From a virus, in the IMG/VR virus record IMGVR_UViG_3300025671_000082, positions 1-54,824 of that record: DNA of 54,824 nt; one strand, written 5' to 3'. Below, piece after piece: positions 38,439 through 47,227 of this stretch (within the stretch, counting starts at the first letter, position 1; every line of letters starts with the position of its first letter). The notes under the pieces were generated by a model, which worked only from the letters and a program-made list of their open reading frames with translations, made no database searches and was not told the DNA's origin. The position numbers and the translations under genes were made by a program.

Positions 38439-39459
38439 TTATGGCCCAATTCCATAGAAATCAAATCCCGGTTTTATCGGTTCAATGATTTCTTGATAAG
38501 TAAGTGCGTCAGGTCCAGACTGTAGCAGCCCATCTCGTTTAGCACGTTCTAAGTATTTTCGGTAAGTCTTTCTAGACAAACCCTGACGTCTCATTTCTTT
38601 GAGAGTTTTGTCAATAGTGCCTGACTTCAGTGCATCTGCATACAACTGGCGTAAAGCAAATTTCGCAGGAACTGCGTCACCTAAGTTTGTAAAGAACGCG
38701 TCGTGGATAGTACCCGTATCGATATTGTTCTCTCTTCCCCAAAGGTGAAATCTTCGGACAAGCACAGCGTCATTACTGTGGTTACCGTTAACACCAAGAC
38801 CAATAGCAGCGTCCTGTATTGATTGCTCAGACAGAAGTTTACCGTCTTTTGCAGGTGCTTCATATATATTGAACACTTTCTGCCCAGTGACAGGATCAGT
38901 GAAATCAATCCTTACTTGTTCCTTTGTACGATAGCGTTGCATCATTGTTTTACCATCGAAAGTTACCCAAGGAATATCTGTTGTCTGTGCTTCACGAGCA
39001 AAATCTTTTGCAATGTCTTTCCAGAACTTGATAAACTTACCAGTAACAGGAACCTCTGTTTCAAGATGACCAGACATAATTGATGAAATCTTATCGAATA
39101 GCCGAGTACCTACAAGGTCTCCGGTTTCATCTCTAAGCTTAAACAAAAATGTATGCATCTCTTCAGAGTTTTTAATTCCATCTCTGAACTCACCTTTAGC
39201 GGTTTCATACAGAGACTCTGTGATAGGTTTGCCTGACTTAGAGGCTAGTACCACATCTTTCTTAATGTCGCGTAATTCGTCAATACGTGTCCAATTTTTT
39301 CTGTCCATTTCAAAGCTAATCTTAGCATCAATAGCCTTCTTAAACTTTTCAACTTCTTTAGATGAGATAGAGACTTTACCTTTTTTAGCAAGCACCTTTG
39401 CAAAAGCGTCCGCAATATTTTTAGCTTTGGTAGCCGATCCGGCCCCATAGAATGTTACC
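38439..39459 (-). CDS. MuF-RNA polymerase fusion, exon 2 (polymerase C-terminus)
   Basis: Second part of the split gene that begins at 43952. It encodes the end of motif B (VTFYGAGSATKAKNIADAFA) and the rest of a single-subunit RNA polymerase, with motif C near residue 1437 of the spliced protein (TGTIHDAFFTN). It would lack a proper start if it stood alone: the first in-frame ATG would remove motif B. The frame is open up to the intron end, and exon lengths 3551+1021 give a total of 4572 bases, divisible by three. Confidence 0.88.
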
Positions 39460-40401
39460 CAAATTATTCAGCAAGGTAGTCACTCCTTGCCCGTGTAAAA
39501 GGCTCTACCGGAAGAAAACCAACGTTTAATTGTTCTATGAGAAACGTTATGAGCCTTAGCAGCATTGCGTAAAGAATGATATGTTTTGCCATCTACCGAT
39601 ACTTTTTTTGCGCGATGATGAGATTTGGACATTCTTTTCGACTGTGCCTTTTTAGCTTCTTCGGACCAAACGCCCTTAGCAGGTTGTTTACCTTTTGATC
39701 CAATTCTACGGTAGTAAGAACGTACCGCTTCTGTTTGTTTTCTCATTTGGTCTTCTGTGTTTTTCCGTCCTGACAAATGTTCTTTTGAAAATTTAGAATA
39801 TTCTTCTCTCAACCTTTTGAATTGAGTCGAACCTATTAGCTTATCTTTACCACAGTTCATAAATCTGAACGCATAGGTCATTTCAAAGTTATTATGTATT
39901 TTCCAAAGCAAAAAGTGAGCAAGGTAATGTTCTCTTGCTGTCAGGTAAGTGATGTTATCACTCTCATCAGAGCCGCCCATAGATTTAGGAATAATGTGAT
40001 GACCTTCTGTGTAAATATCAGAGGGTTTCACATTACGTCCGTATTTTCGTATGAGTTCATCGTAATGGTATTGGTAGTTCATTTATTTTCCTTTTTTTTC
40101 ACTGCTATATGTTTCCATATAGTTTAGACTATATCATCACTTGACTTGTTTCAGCTTACCCATAAATACTGCCCAAGCAGGATTAGAGTAATACCTCTTC
40201 CATTGTGTTAAAGTTTTAACAATGAATGGCCTTTCAGCCCATAGTACAAGTGCTCTGCGCTTCCATCTGACATTTAGATGTACTCCCTTCGGATAGTCGT
40301 TGAACGTTCCCCTTGTGGGGCTTCGCTGCTGATTGCCTACGTCATTACACGTTTAGGTTTTCCAGCAATTCACAGAGTTTAAAGAACACAGATTTAAGTT
40401 T
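39460..40401 (-). other. Group I intron (IA-like) with HNH homing endonuclease
   Basis: 942 bases. Minus-strand core elements are P (AATTGCTGGAAA, 40359-40370), Q (AATCAGCAGCG, 40324-40334), R with GACTAT (40293-40298) and S with ATAGTC (40127-40132); R and S form P7. P1 pairs the exon end AGAACAT with GTGTTCT (40383-40389), ending in the diagnostic U-G at the 5' splice site. The last intron base is G (39460). The endonuclease gene lies in the region after P7/S, as in many phage introns. Confidence 0.9.
39480..40082 (-). CDS. Intron-encoded HNH homing endonuclease, 200 aa
   Basis: HNH motif HHIIPKSMGGSDESDNITYL followed by a second His (REHYLAHFLLWKI). The C-terminal ~45 residues (VSVDGKTYHSLRNAAKAHNV and SHRTIKRWFSSGRAF) form an intron-endonuclease repeat / NUMOD-like helix-turn-helix for target recognition. 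It should cut intronless alleles of the MuF-polymerase gene near motif B and so spread the intron. Confidence 0.9.
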   Translation of the reverse strand: MNYQYHYDELIRKYGRNVKPSDIYTEGHHIIPKSMGGSDESDNITYLTAREHYLAHFLLWKIHNNFEMTYAFRFMNCGKDKLIGSTQFKRLREEYSKFSKEHLSGRKNTEDQMRKQTEAVRSYYRRIGSKGKQPAKGVWSEEAKKAQSKRMSKSHHRAKKVSVDGKTYHSLRNAAKAHNVSHRTIKRWFSSGRAFYTGKE

Positions 40402-43400
40402 ATGTTCTGGTTTTTAGCAGCTTTCATTAAGTCAGACCAATCAAGGTCTAATTCAGCAAGTTCAGGTATTGCCAAGAACTCAGGGTCGTTGACAGTGCGT
40501 TTAGCAATTTCGTCGTACAGACGCTGTTTCTTATCGGTTTGAACAACGTTAGAGAGGTTAGCAGCCGCTCTATCTTTTGTGGAAAGAGCAATAATCTGCG
40601 CACCAGAAGAACTAGCGTCGTTTTCAATCATCATCTTGGTCTTGTACTTAGCAAGCTTTCTGATATCTGCTGAATTAAACTGCCGTTTATCTGTTGGCAT
40701 CTTACCATCCATGTGACGGTATATACGAGTGTATTCTAGAGCCAAACGAGATACTTTGCCGATGTGTTCATCATCAAGACCCATTTGATGGGTTTTCTCA
40801 ATGAACTTACGAACCTGACCTGCTCTTTGGGAAGGCTTGTCTAGCATATAGCTACCAAGCTCTAGTAAGTCATCTTCTACAGCTTTAAATGCTTTTAACC
40901 TACCTTGCACTGTAAGAACATCTAGTGGGTTCCCGACAGCGGCACCTATTTGAGTCATAAGCTCTTCTACTGCGTCTGGTGTCATAGAAACACCTTTTGC
41001 CGTATTTAAGAACGGACGCACGGTTTCACCCTTAGTTGGAGTTAAAAGACCACGGTGATAAACACGACCTCGGAAGTCAATAGAGGCGTCTACCGAGAAG
41101 GCTTGATTACGCTGTCTATGGAATTTAGCTGTTGCAAGAACACCTCTTCCATCATTACCACGAGCATCGATAAACAGTTTCTTCCACTCGTTCTTTTCAA
41201 GCAACGCAGCATCACCTGATCGTTTAGCTTTAAAGTAGATTACTTCTTCGGCAAAGTCAAAGAAATCAGGGTCTACTTGGTACTTCACTGAGTTAGCGTG
41301 ATTAAGCATTTTAGCTATATCACGATCAATCTGCTTTGGATCATAGTCAGCAAAGACGTTTTCAGATACGACAGGTTGAGAGGTTTTACGATTACGAGCA
41401 TCAAAGTAAACTTTTTCTCCCGCCTTAGCGTAAAGCTGATCACGTCTATGGTATACCCCAAACCGCCTTGCAGCACGAGTCTTAGCATTAGCAATTTGTA
41501 GTTGTCTTAAATCACCATCAACAATTTGAATTTGTTTAAACACAGAAACACCGCGTAAAGACTTATCGCGAGAAGCTAAACCTGTAGCCAAGTCAATAGG
41601 AGAGCTTGTGCCACTATCACGAAAAACATCAGTACGGATTATCCCTTGGCGCTCAAGATTTGCAAGTATTCTGGACCCATCCTTATGAAACTCTTTTAGT
41701 GTTTTAGATCTAAAAGGATTTAAACTACCAAGCTCATCATCAAACAGCTGACCAATCTTAATAGCAAGCTGATCGTAGTCTGCACCGTCTGCAGCGGCAA
41801 TCATTTCCATAGACTTAGACAAGGCTTTAATGGTTTTGTCGTTTATGGTTTTAATAGCCTTTTCTCGGTAAAAATTAGTAACCCTTTCTCGGTAAAAATT
41901 AAATAAAAAATCTAGAGCAATCGCGTCAAAATCTGCGATGCTGGGTACGTCAGAAGCAGAAAGTTTTTCTGAAAGTGTTTCTATAATAGATTCAAGGGTT
42001 GTTTCATCCAAAAACTCACCGTCTAAAATTTTACGGGTATTACCTCGGAGTTTAGAAATTTGTTGAGTGATCCAAGAGTCGCTTGGAAGTTTTTCTTTGT
42101 TTAGCTTTTTCCATAGTTTATAACCGGGAAGTTTTTCAAGAAGAAACTTCTTAGCATTAAACTTCGGATAACGCCTAATGATAGGCTGTGTGTAAGCAGC
42201 GATAGGGGCCTTGCGATTGTAGAAGGCTCTACGAGCTAAGTTAGCACCTTGTTTTTCAGGCCAACGAGCAATGTAGCGGTTATCTTTGATTTGAGAGTCA
42301 ACTAACTTAGAGATTGTAAACTTTTTACCGAGAATGTCAACCTCTGGATCGTCTTTTAAACGACTGTTAAGCGTACCAAACATCCTACCTCGCTCAACAG
42401 CGCGGTTAAACAGTGTAGTACCTTGGTCCTGAACAGCATTCAAAGTAAACTTACGGAATACAGAAACAGGGGTCCCCCAGACTTCTCCGGTTTTGTTAGC
42501 CCGAGAAAAAGTTTGACGAAGAACATCAACAACAACTGATCGTTGGTTTACAGAAAGAGACCTGTCTAAACTATTTACAAAATCTCGTATATAGTCTTGT
42601 TGTTTAGTTGTTAGAGCATACTGTTCAAAAGAAAGCTTCTCAAGCCTCTCCGCTAGAAACTCTGGATCAGGAGGTTGTAAATGCTTGTAAGGCCCATCCC
42701 CATAGTCTGTCCCATCGGCGCTAAAGGCAGCACCCTTGCGATCGTTTTTGAAATAGCGCCTTGAACCTTGTTTTTGAGACAAAGAGTTTCCCTTGTAATC
42801 GACAAGGGACAAAGCTTGTGCGTTTTCACCAGCATCATTTTTAAAGAAATCCTTTAGTGCTTCGGTATTAGCCTTAGAACTCATAAGTTCATCTGGGGTG
42901 TTAAACCTAAGCGTACCTGTGTATTCATTGGTTGTAGTAGGGCGTCTAACTGTTCTATTAGCACGACGCATTAGTCCTCGAATACTCAAAGCCTTACCTT
43001 CAGGAGAAACAAACTCTTCAGCCTTCAGTCGTCCTTTTTGAAACAACGAGGCTTGACGCTCACCACCTAGTAGTTTAGTTTGAACTTCAGTTGTTTGACG
43101 CCTTAGCCATTCTCCATAGGTCTTAATCTTTGAAGGTTGACCATCCAGGTCTGCGGAATGAACTTTGTTTAGTTTCCTTGGTTTAATTTTATCTGAGGTC
43201 ACGCCTTCCAGAGCTTCTTTAGACTTTACTACCGGAACAAGAGTTGATCGACAGTTAAAGTGAAGCGGCGGTTGGAAACGGTTATCATCAACATCATAAA
43301 CCTTACCATTGTGATGAGTACAGATAGGGCTGGTACGGCTATCAAGAATAGCAGTAAACATGTAGCCTTCAAACAATTCTTTGTTTTGTTGTACAACATC

Positions 43401-43952
43401 ATTCAAAGCTTGAGTTTGAGCCGCTGTAATAGAAGTTCTTGTTAGTGTCTTGGCTTGATGCTCTGTAATCTTAGTTGTTTTCAGAACATCATTAATAATT
43501 TCGTTGTTAGCTTTCCCCGCAGCAAGTCCAGCTTTAACTTTAGATTGTATGCGGACTAGTTCTCCAGAAGAGATATTGCTAACGTTTCTAGTAATAGATT
43601 TAGCACCCTTAATGTTTGGGCCAGTAATCTCTTTCACAAGATCAGCAGTCTTAGGTTTTTGTGTACGATAAAACCCTTTCACTTCCGCGTGAAGGTTATT
43701 ATAGTGAAAACTCTTATTTGCCTTTGTAAATTGAGTAACAGAGCCTACAATAGACTTGTTAATTTCTTTAGCAAAACGGTTAACTTCAGGTTTCACATCG
43801 CTCCGAATGTTCTTCTTTAAAACTTCTGCTAAGTTTTTACGATGTGTTCTTAGTATTTCACGTTGTGCTTTTTGTTGACCATTCTCGTAGAGTCGAACAT
43901 CAGTGCTGTGATCTACGATCCTGTCAAAAATCTTTTCGTTAATTGTAGACAT
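40402..43952 (-). CDS. MuF head protein fused to single-subunit RNA polymerase, exon 1
   Basis: Residues ~1-240 are a MuF/SPP1-gp7 domain: TRTSITAAQTQALNDV then DSRTSPICTHHNGKVYDVDD and PPLHFNCRS with CxxH...C. After a long middle region the polymerase begins: thumb/N-terminal region KMLNHANSVKYQVDPDFFDF, DFRGR near residue 957, motif A ENDASSSGAQIIALSTKDRA with Asp near 1112, and motif B Lys at 1180. Translation without splicing would stop 15 codons into the intron. Spliced length 1523 residues. It is a candidate virion polymerase. Its order relative to portal and scaffold is normal for MuF proteins. Confidence 0.88.
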
Positions 43953-44012
43953 AATTACTCCAGTACTACTACTTCGTGGATAGGCAGTTTTTAGACTTAC
44001 CTAGGTCTCTAT

Positions 44013-44087
44013 TGGTGCTGAAACTCAGATTTGAACTGAGAACCTACGCTTTACAAGAGCGTTGCTCTGCCGTTGAGCTATTTCAGC
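44013..44087 (-). tRNA. tRNA-Thr (anticodon UGU)
   Basis: Full cloverleaf on the minus strand: acceptor GCTGAAA/TTTCAGC, D arm GCTC/GAGC, anticodon stem ACGCT/AGCGT with loop CTTGTAA (anticodon TGT), T arm CTCAG/CTGAG with TTCAAAT, and encoded ACCA end. It starts right after the portal stop codon, so it must be processed from the head-gene transcript. It reads ACA codons. Confidence 0.95.
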
Positions 44088-45659
44088 TTATTCTTCCTCT
44101 AATTGAATCTCTTCATCCGGTGTTTTATTTGTTAACGGATCAGTTTGAATCTCTTCAACCGCTTCTTCGTCGTTGTAATCAGCCGGAAGGAAGTCATTGT
44201 ACTTGGCAATATTAATCCAAGTGCTACGAGAGATAATACCACTCTGATACCATTCACTGACAAGGCGCATTGCACCTTCACCGCCAACAATAGGAGAGAA
44301 GTCAGAGGATAGTTGGAAGTTAATGTCATTACCTGTATATTCGGTGCCATACTTCCAATTCAGCATGAAGGCAATAACTTCTTGCATTGTGCTTGAGATT
44401 TTAGCGTTCATGGTCCCAAGTTGAGCAGTTTGAGAAGCATTACGGATTTCAAGAGCAACACCAGAAGCTGCTTGTTCGGGAGAGAGCATACGAATTCCCA
44501 TCTTTGCCATTTCAGAAACAGTAGCTTCAATAGCTCGATCCATGTCACTCAAAGCACTTGTAGGTGTTTCAAGGACAGTAATAGACTCATCTTTACGGAC
44601 ACGTAGCCAAGTACCAAGACCTGCATTCACGAGTTCTTCAAACTCTTCGTCAGTCATGTCAGACTGCACCACAGGGGTATAGGTCGCAGCACCGTATAAC
44701 AGGTGGTTACGGCGAGATACTTTGTTGTACAGAGCTACCTCTCTGTCAATCAGAGGCATAAGTACTGGTTCAATTGGCTCTAGTTGTCCGTTAAGCGGAA
44801 ACGCCGGGATACGATCCAAACGCTGACCAAACTTCATAGGATAAACAGTGTCGTATTTTTGGAAACCACCATCAGCAGAATCTATGTATTCTTGAGTGAT
44901 TACACCATTCAAAGCTTCTACTTCGTGAGAACCATGAGCTTTCTTATAGTAATCAAGTACCAAAAAACCCTGCTCATCAAGATAGTGATCACAAACAGTA
45001 TCAACATAGTCTGGATGCCAAGGGTTGTTTGAATCATACTCTTCCATAATGTAACGAGTAACCATACGGGTAAGAGTCTTAGCGCGAGTAATCGGATGAG
45101 TCTTTACTTGAACATTAATAACGTTTTCAGCCTTAATCAAAACAGGGTAAGGTGAAATTTTCATACGCTCTTCCGGCATCATTGATTCTAGTTCAGCATC
45201 AGGCACAACAGGGTGATCAATGTAAACCCAAGCACGAGAAGTTTGAAGTTCTTCCCAGATAGCAGCATCTAAGAAATTAAACAAGGATGCACCATCAAGG
45301 GTAAAGTCTTTTGTGATCCAATCATAAGCTTGTACTTGCTCAAGCTCTTCAGGTAACTTAAGTTGTGAAGGCTTACGAAGCAAAGCACTAATTAGCACAC
45401 GAGCATACTGTGTTGTAAGCCCCGGTAGCTCTGCTTCTGACTTGTAGAAGTCATACTGGTTTTGAGTCATGCTAGGTGAAAAAGGCAGTAGCAAGTTATT
45501 GTAATCAACCTCTATGAATTCATCATGTGCTTTAGCATGAGCTTCACCTTGAAGCACAGCACGGGCTTTTTTCCACAAAGGCTTAAGAGACATATAAGAA
45601 GCACTAGGTGTTTCTGGTCCTCTTTTAATAGTATTAGCAGCTGTCTTAACGAGCGCCAT
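44088..45659 (-). CDS. Portal protein, 523 aa (DUF4055-like)
   Basis: Dodecameric DNA gate at the capsid vertex. Size, the position before the MuF gene, and segments such as EDLSFLNFLDAAIWEEL-type helices, the FPLNGQLEPIEPVLMPLIDR stretch and the VALEIRNASQTAQLGTMNAK region fit DUF4055 portals. The C-terminus is acidic. Preceded by phage promoter copy 4 and a ~110-base AT-rich leader. Confidence 0.82.
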   Translation of the reverse strand: MALVKTAANTIKRGPETPSASYMSLKPLWKKARAVLQGEAHAKAHDEFIEVDYNNLLLPFSPSMTQNQYDFYKSEAELPGLTTQYARVLISALLRKPSQLKLPEELEQVQAYDWITKDFTLDGASLFNFLDAAIWEELQTSRAWVYIDHPVVPDAELESMMPEERMKISPYPVLIKAENVINVQVKTHPITRAKTLTRMVTRYIMEEYDSNNPWHPDYVDTVCDHYLDEQGFLVLDYYKKAHGSHEVEALNGVITQEYIDSADGGFQKYDTVYPMKFGQRLDRIPAFPLNGQLEPIEPVLMPLIDREVALYNKVSRRNHLLYGAATYTPVVQSDMTDEEFEELVNAGLGTWLRVRKDESITVLETPTSALSDMDRAIEATVSEMAKMGIRMLSPEQAASGVALEIRNASQTAQLGTMNAKISSTMQEVIAFMLNWKYGTEYTGNDINFQLSSDFSPIVGGEGAMRLVSEWYQSGIISRSTWINIAKYNDFLPADYNDEEAVEEIQTDPLTNKTPDEEIQLEEE

Positions 45660-45719
45660 ATTGATACCTCATTATTTTGTAATCAGGCATAATGCCTTTA
45701 TGTTGTAGTTGTTAATAGA

Positions 45720-45780
45720 TTATATTAAAAGATACATAAGAACTAATAGTATCTTTAGTTATATCTTTAAATATAATCTT
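45720..45780 (-). repeat. AT-rich leader repeat of portal operon
   Basis: Minus strand has TTTAAAGATATAACTAAAGA followed by TTAGTTCTTATGTATC. Positions 72-118 carry a similar sequence (AATTAAAGATATATCTAAAG...TTATGTAG) on the plus strand, so the two are inverted relative to each other. Contains direct TAAAGATA repeats. Confidence 0.6.
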
Positions 45781-45793
45781 AAGGGGGCCTCCC

Positions 45794-45815
45794 TCATAAG
45801 GGTCAAGTATTTTTT
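45794..45815 (-). promoter_or_regulatory. Phage RNA polymerase promoter, copy 4
   Basis: Core AAATACTTGACCCTTATGA, followed by GGGAGGCCCCC and the AT-rich leader, then the portal gene. It drives the head-tail operon. Confidence 0.85.
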
Positions 45816-45822
45816 ACTCTTT

Positions 45823-45861
45823 AAAAACAAAGGAGACCTACCGGGTAATTCCCAGCAGGTC
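45823..45861 (-). terminator. Terminator between promoters 5 and 4
   Basis: Minus strand GACCTGCTGGG-AATTA-CCCGGTAGGTC: 11-bp stem with two G-U pairs, then TCCTTTGTTTTT. It lies between two tandem phage promoters, so the transcript from promoter 5 would be only about 70-80 bases unless read through. Confidence 0.8.
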
Positions 45862-45905
45862 GTCCTTCTGGAGGACTGTCAGATCTATAAATCTGTCCTC
45901 TTGTA

Positions 45906-45924
45906 TCATAAGGGTCAAGTATTT
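45906..45924 (-). promoter_or_regulatory. Phage RNA polymerase promoter, copy 5
   Basis: Same core, with AATA instead of AAAAA just before it. It lies 1-20 bases past the endolysin stop. Downstream sequence folds into small hairpins (CAGAT-ATCTG, GTCCT-AGGAC) and a terminator, so it may produce a short RNA. Confidence 0.8.
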
Positions 45925-45925
45925 A

Positions 45926-46432
45926 TTATTTCGGAATTTCGAAGTGAGGTCCGTCAATAAAAGGACGCCGCCCTTGTGATTTTCTTAATGAAACGTAGGC
46001 TTCGTGTGCAGCCTTAGCGTCGTTGTCATTCAAGTAGTGAGTCCAAGCACCGCCCCAACGAATTGTAACATTTAGTTCTCGAGCAGCTTCTGCAAAGGCT
46101 TGAGCAATAGTAATGTACTTATCTAAGTCCCAAGTAATACGAGAACCTTCGTAAGCAACAACATCTACTGCCATACCGTCTTGGTGACGAGAGTGTTTAA
46201 TCTGTGACTTACCTTGAACCCGTAGCTGGTTTTGTTCATGCTGAGTCCGAAGACCGCATGTAACACCAAAGTCTACAGGAGAAAGCTGAAGTGCCCGACG
46301 AGTAACTTTTTCGAGTTCAAGATTAATACCTTCAATCTTAGACTCAGAACGTTTTCCAAAGCGCCAGTTGTAGGTTTTCTTTTCAACTGGTTTTTCAAAC
46401 ATACTAGTCATTTTCATTCTAGTAAATTCCAT
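45926..46432 (-). CDS. Endolysin, M15-type L-alanyl-D-glutamate peptidase, 168 aa
   Basis: SRHQDGMAVD (81-90; zinc ligands His83 and Asp90) and the terminal DGPHFEIPK (His163) are the VanY/CwlK/T5-Lys motif set. It cuts the peptide of peptidoglycan. ATG 46432 overlaps the holin gene stop (TAATG) and follows GGGGG. No signal peptide, so it depends on the holin. Confidence 0.9.
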   Translation of the reverse strand: MEFTRMKMTSMFEKPVEKKTYNWRFGKRSESKIEGINLELEKVTRRALQLSPVDFGVTCGLRTQHEQNQLRVQGKSQIKHSRHQDGMAVDVVAYEGSRITWDLDKYITIAQAFAEAARELNVTIRWGGAWTHYLNDNDAKAAHEAYVSLRKSQGRRPFIDGPHFEIPK

Positions 46433-46836
46433 TACTTTTTACCCCCATTGCTACTCCATTTATCAACCATCTTTTCACCTGAACGACCAACAACGTAACC
46501 ACCAACACCAATAGTTAGCAACTGCCACAGTTCTTGCGGGAGGTCTAGAGTAATGACTTCAGGGTAAAAGATACCGATAATTGGAAAGAGCAAATAGTTG
46601 CAAGCAATAATAAGAACAACGACCATCATAAGCAACGGTCGCCAAGCAGAAACAATCCAGTTTTCAGACTTGGCTTCAGCCATAACAATCTGACCTCGGA
46701 TTTTTTCCAAAGAGTCAGTGTGTTCCAATAGTGCCATTTTTACTTCTGCATCAAGTTCAGCGGGGTTTTTATCAGGCACCAACTTAGAAATAAGCTGAGT
46801 CAAAATTGGTGCAAGAACCGGCAATAGGTTCAACAT
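46432..46836 (-). CDS. Holin, GTA-type three-span, 134 aa
   Basis: Short N-terminal hydrophobic helix, a charged linker, then two membrane spans (SAWRPLLMMVVVLIIACNYL and LWQLLTIGVGGYVVGRSGEK) with the PLLMMVVV...YVVGRS pattern of the GTA/phage 3TM holin family. Ends in basic KWSSNGGKK. Coupled to the endolysin gene. Confidence 0.85.
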   Translation of the reverse strand: MLNLLPVLAPILTQLISKLVPDKNPAELDAEVKMALLEHTDSLEKIRGQIVMAEAKSENWIVSAWRPLLMMVVVLIIACNYLLFPIIGIFYPEVITLDLPQELWQLLTIGVGGYVVGRSGEKMVDKWSSNGGKK

Positions 46837-46852
46837 AAATATTTCCTTTCGA

Positions 46853-47227
46853 TTATTCTGGTTTTTGTGGCCAAATAACAGGTTGTGTAATATCTTCTAT
46901 TGTAGAAGGTAGGTTTCTTAACAACTCCCTATACTCTGCCCAAAGTTCTGTATTATAAGGGCTGTCGGGGAATTGAGTAAAGTCGCAAGCAGAAAGTCGT
47001 CTGTTGCGCTCTATTCGTAGCTTGTTCCAAAGCTCTTCCTCATCAACAGGAGGTGTGTAGGGGTGAATTTCTCCACCCACTACTTTTGTTAACCCTACCA
47101 TCTTAGGAGAAAAAGACTCAGGGGCTTCAATGTAACCGTAACCTTCTCTTTTTCTGCCTTCAATATTATTCGTTGTAATTAGCTCACATGTTATACCTGT
47201 GTCAACTTCATATCCGATATAATTCAT
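46853..47227 (-). CDS. Tail fibre assembly chaperone-like protein, 124 aa
   Basis: C-terminal NKLRIERNRRLSACDFTQFP and WAEYRELLRNLPSTIEDI match the conserved part of tail fibre assembly proteins (R-x-x-R-N-x-x-L-x-x-x-D...W-x-x-Y-R-x-x-L-R). Position just after the tip protein supports it. Confidence 0.78.
   Translation of the reverse strand: MNYIGYEVDTGITCELITTNNIEGRKREGYGYIEAPESFSPKMVGLTKVVGGEIHPYTPPVDEEELWNKLRIERNRRLSACDFTQFPDSPYNTELWAEYRELLRNLPSTIEDITQPVIWPQKPE

Noticed and set aside
38439-39395. Exon 2 as an independent 318-residue gene
   Set aside because: Its upstream frame stays open to the intron end and supplies motif B. Splicing joins it in frame to exon 1, and a start at its first ATG would remove conserved polymerase residues.
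261-45924. The TTGACC-containing repeats as host sigma70 promoters
   Set aside because: No -10-like hexamer occurs 16-18 bases downstream in any of the five copies, while 19 contiguous bases are identical, as for single-subunit polymerase promoters.
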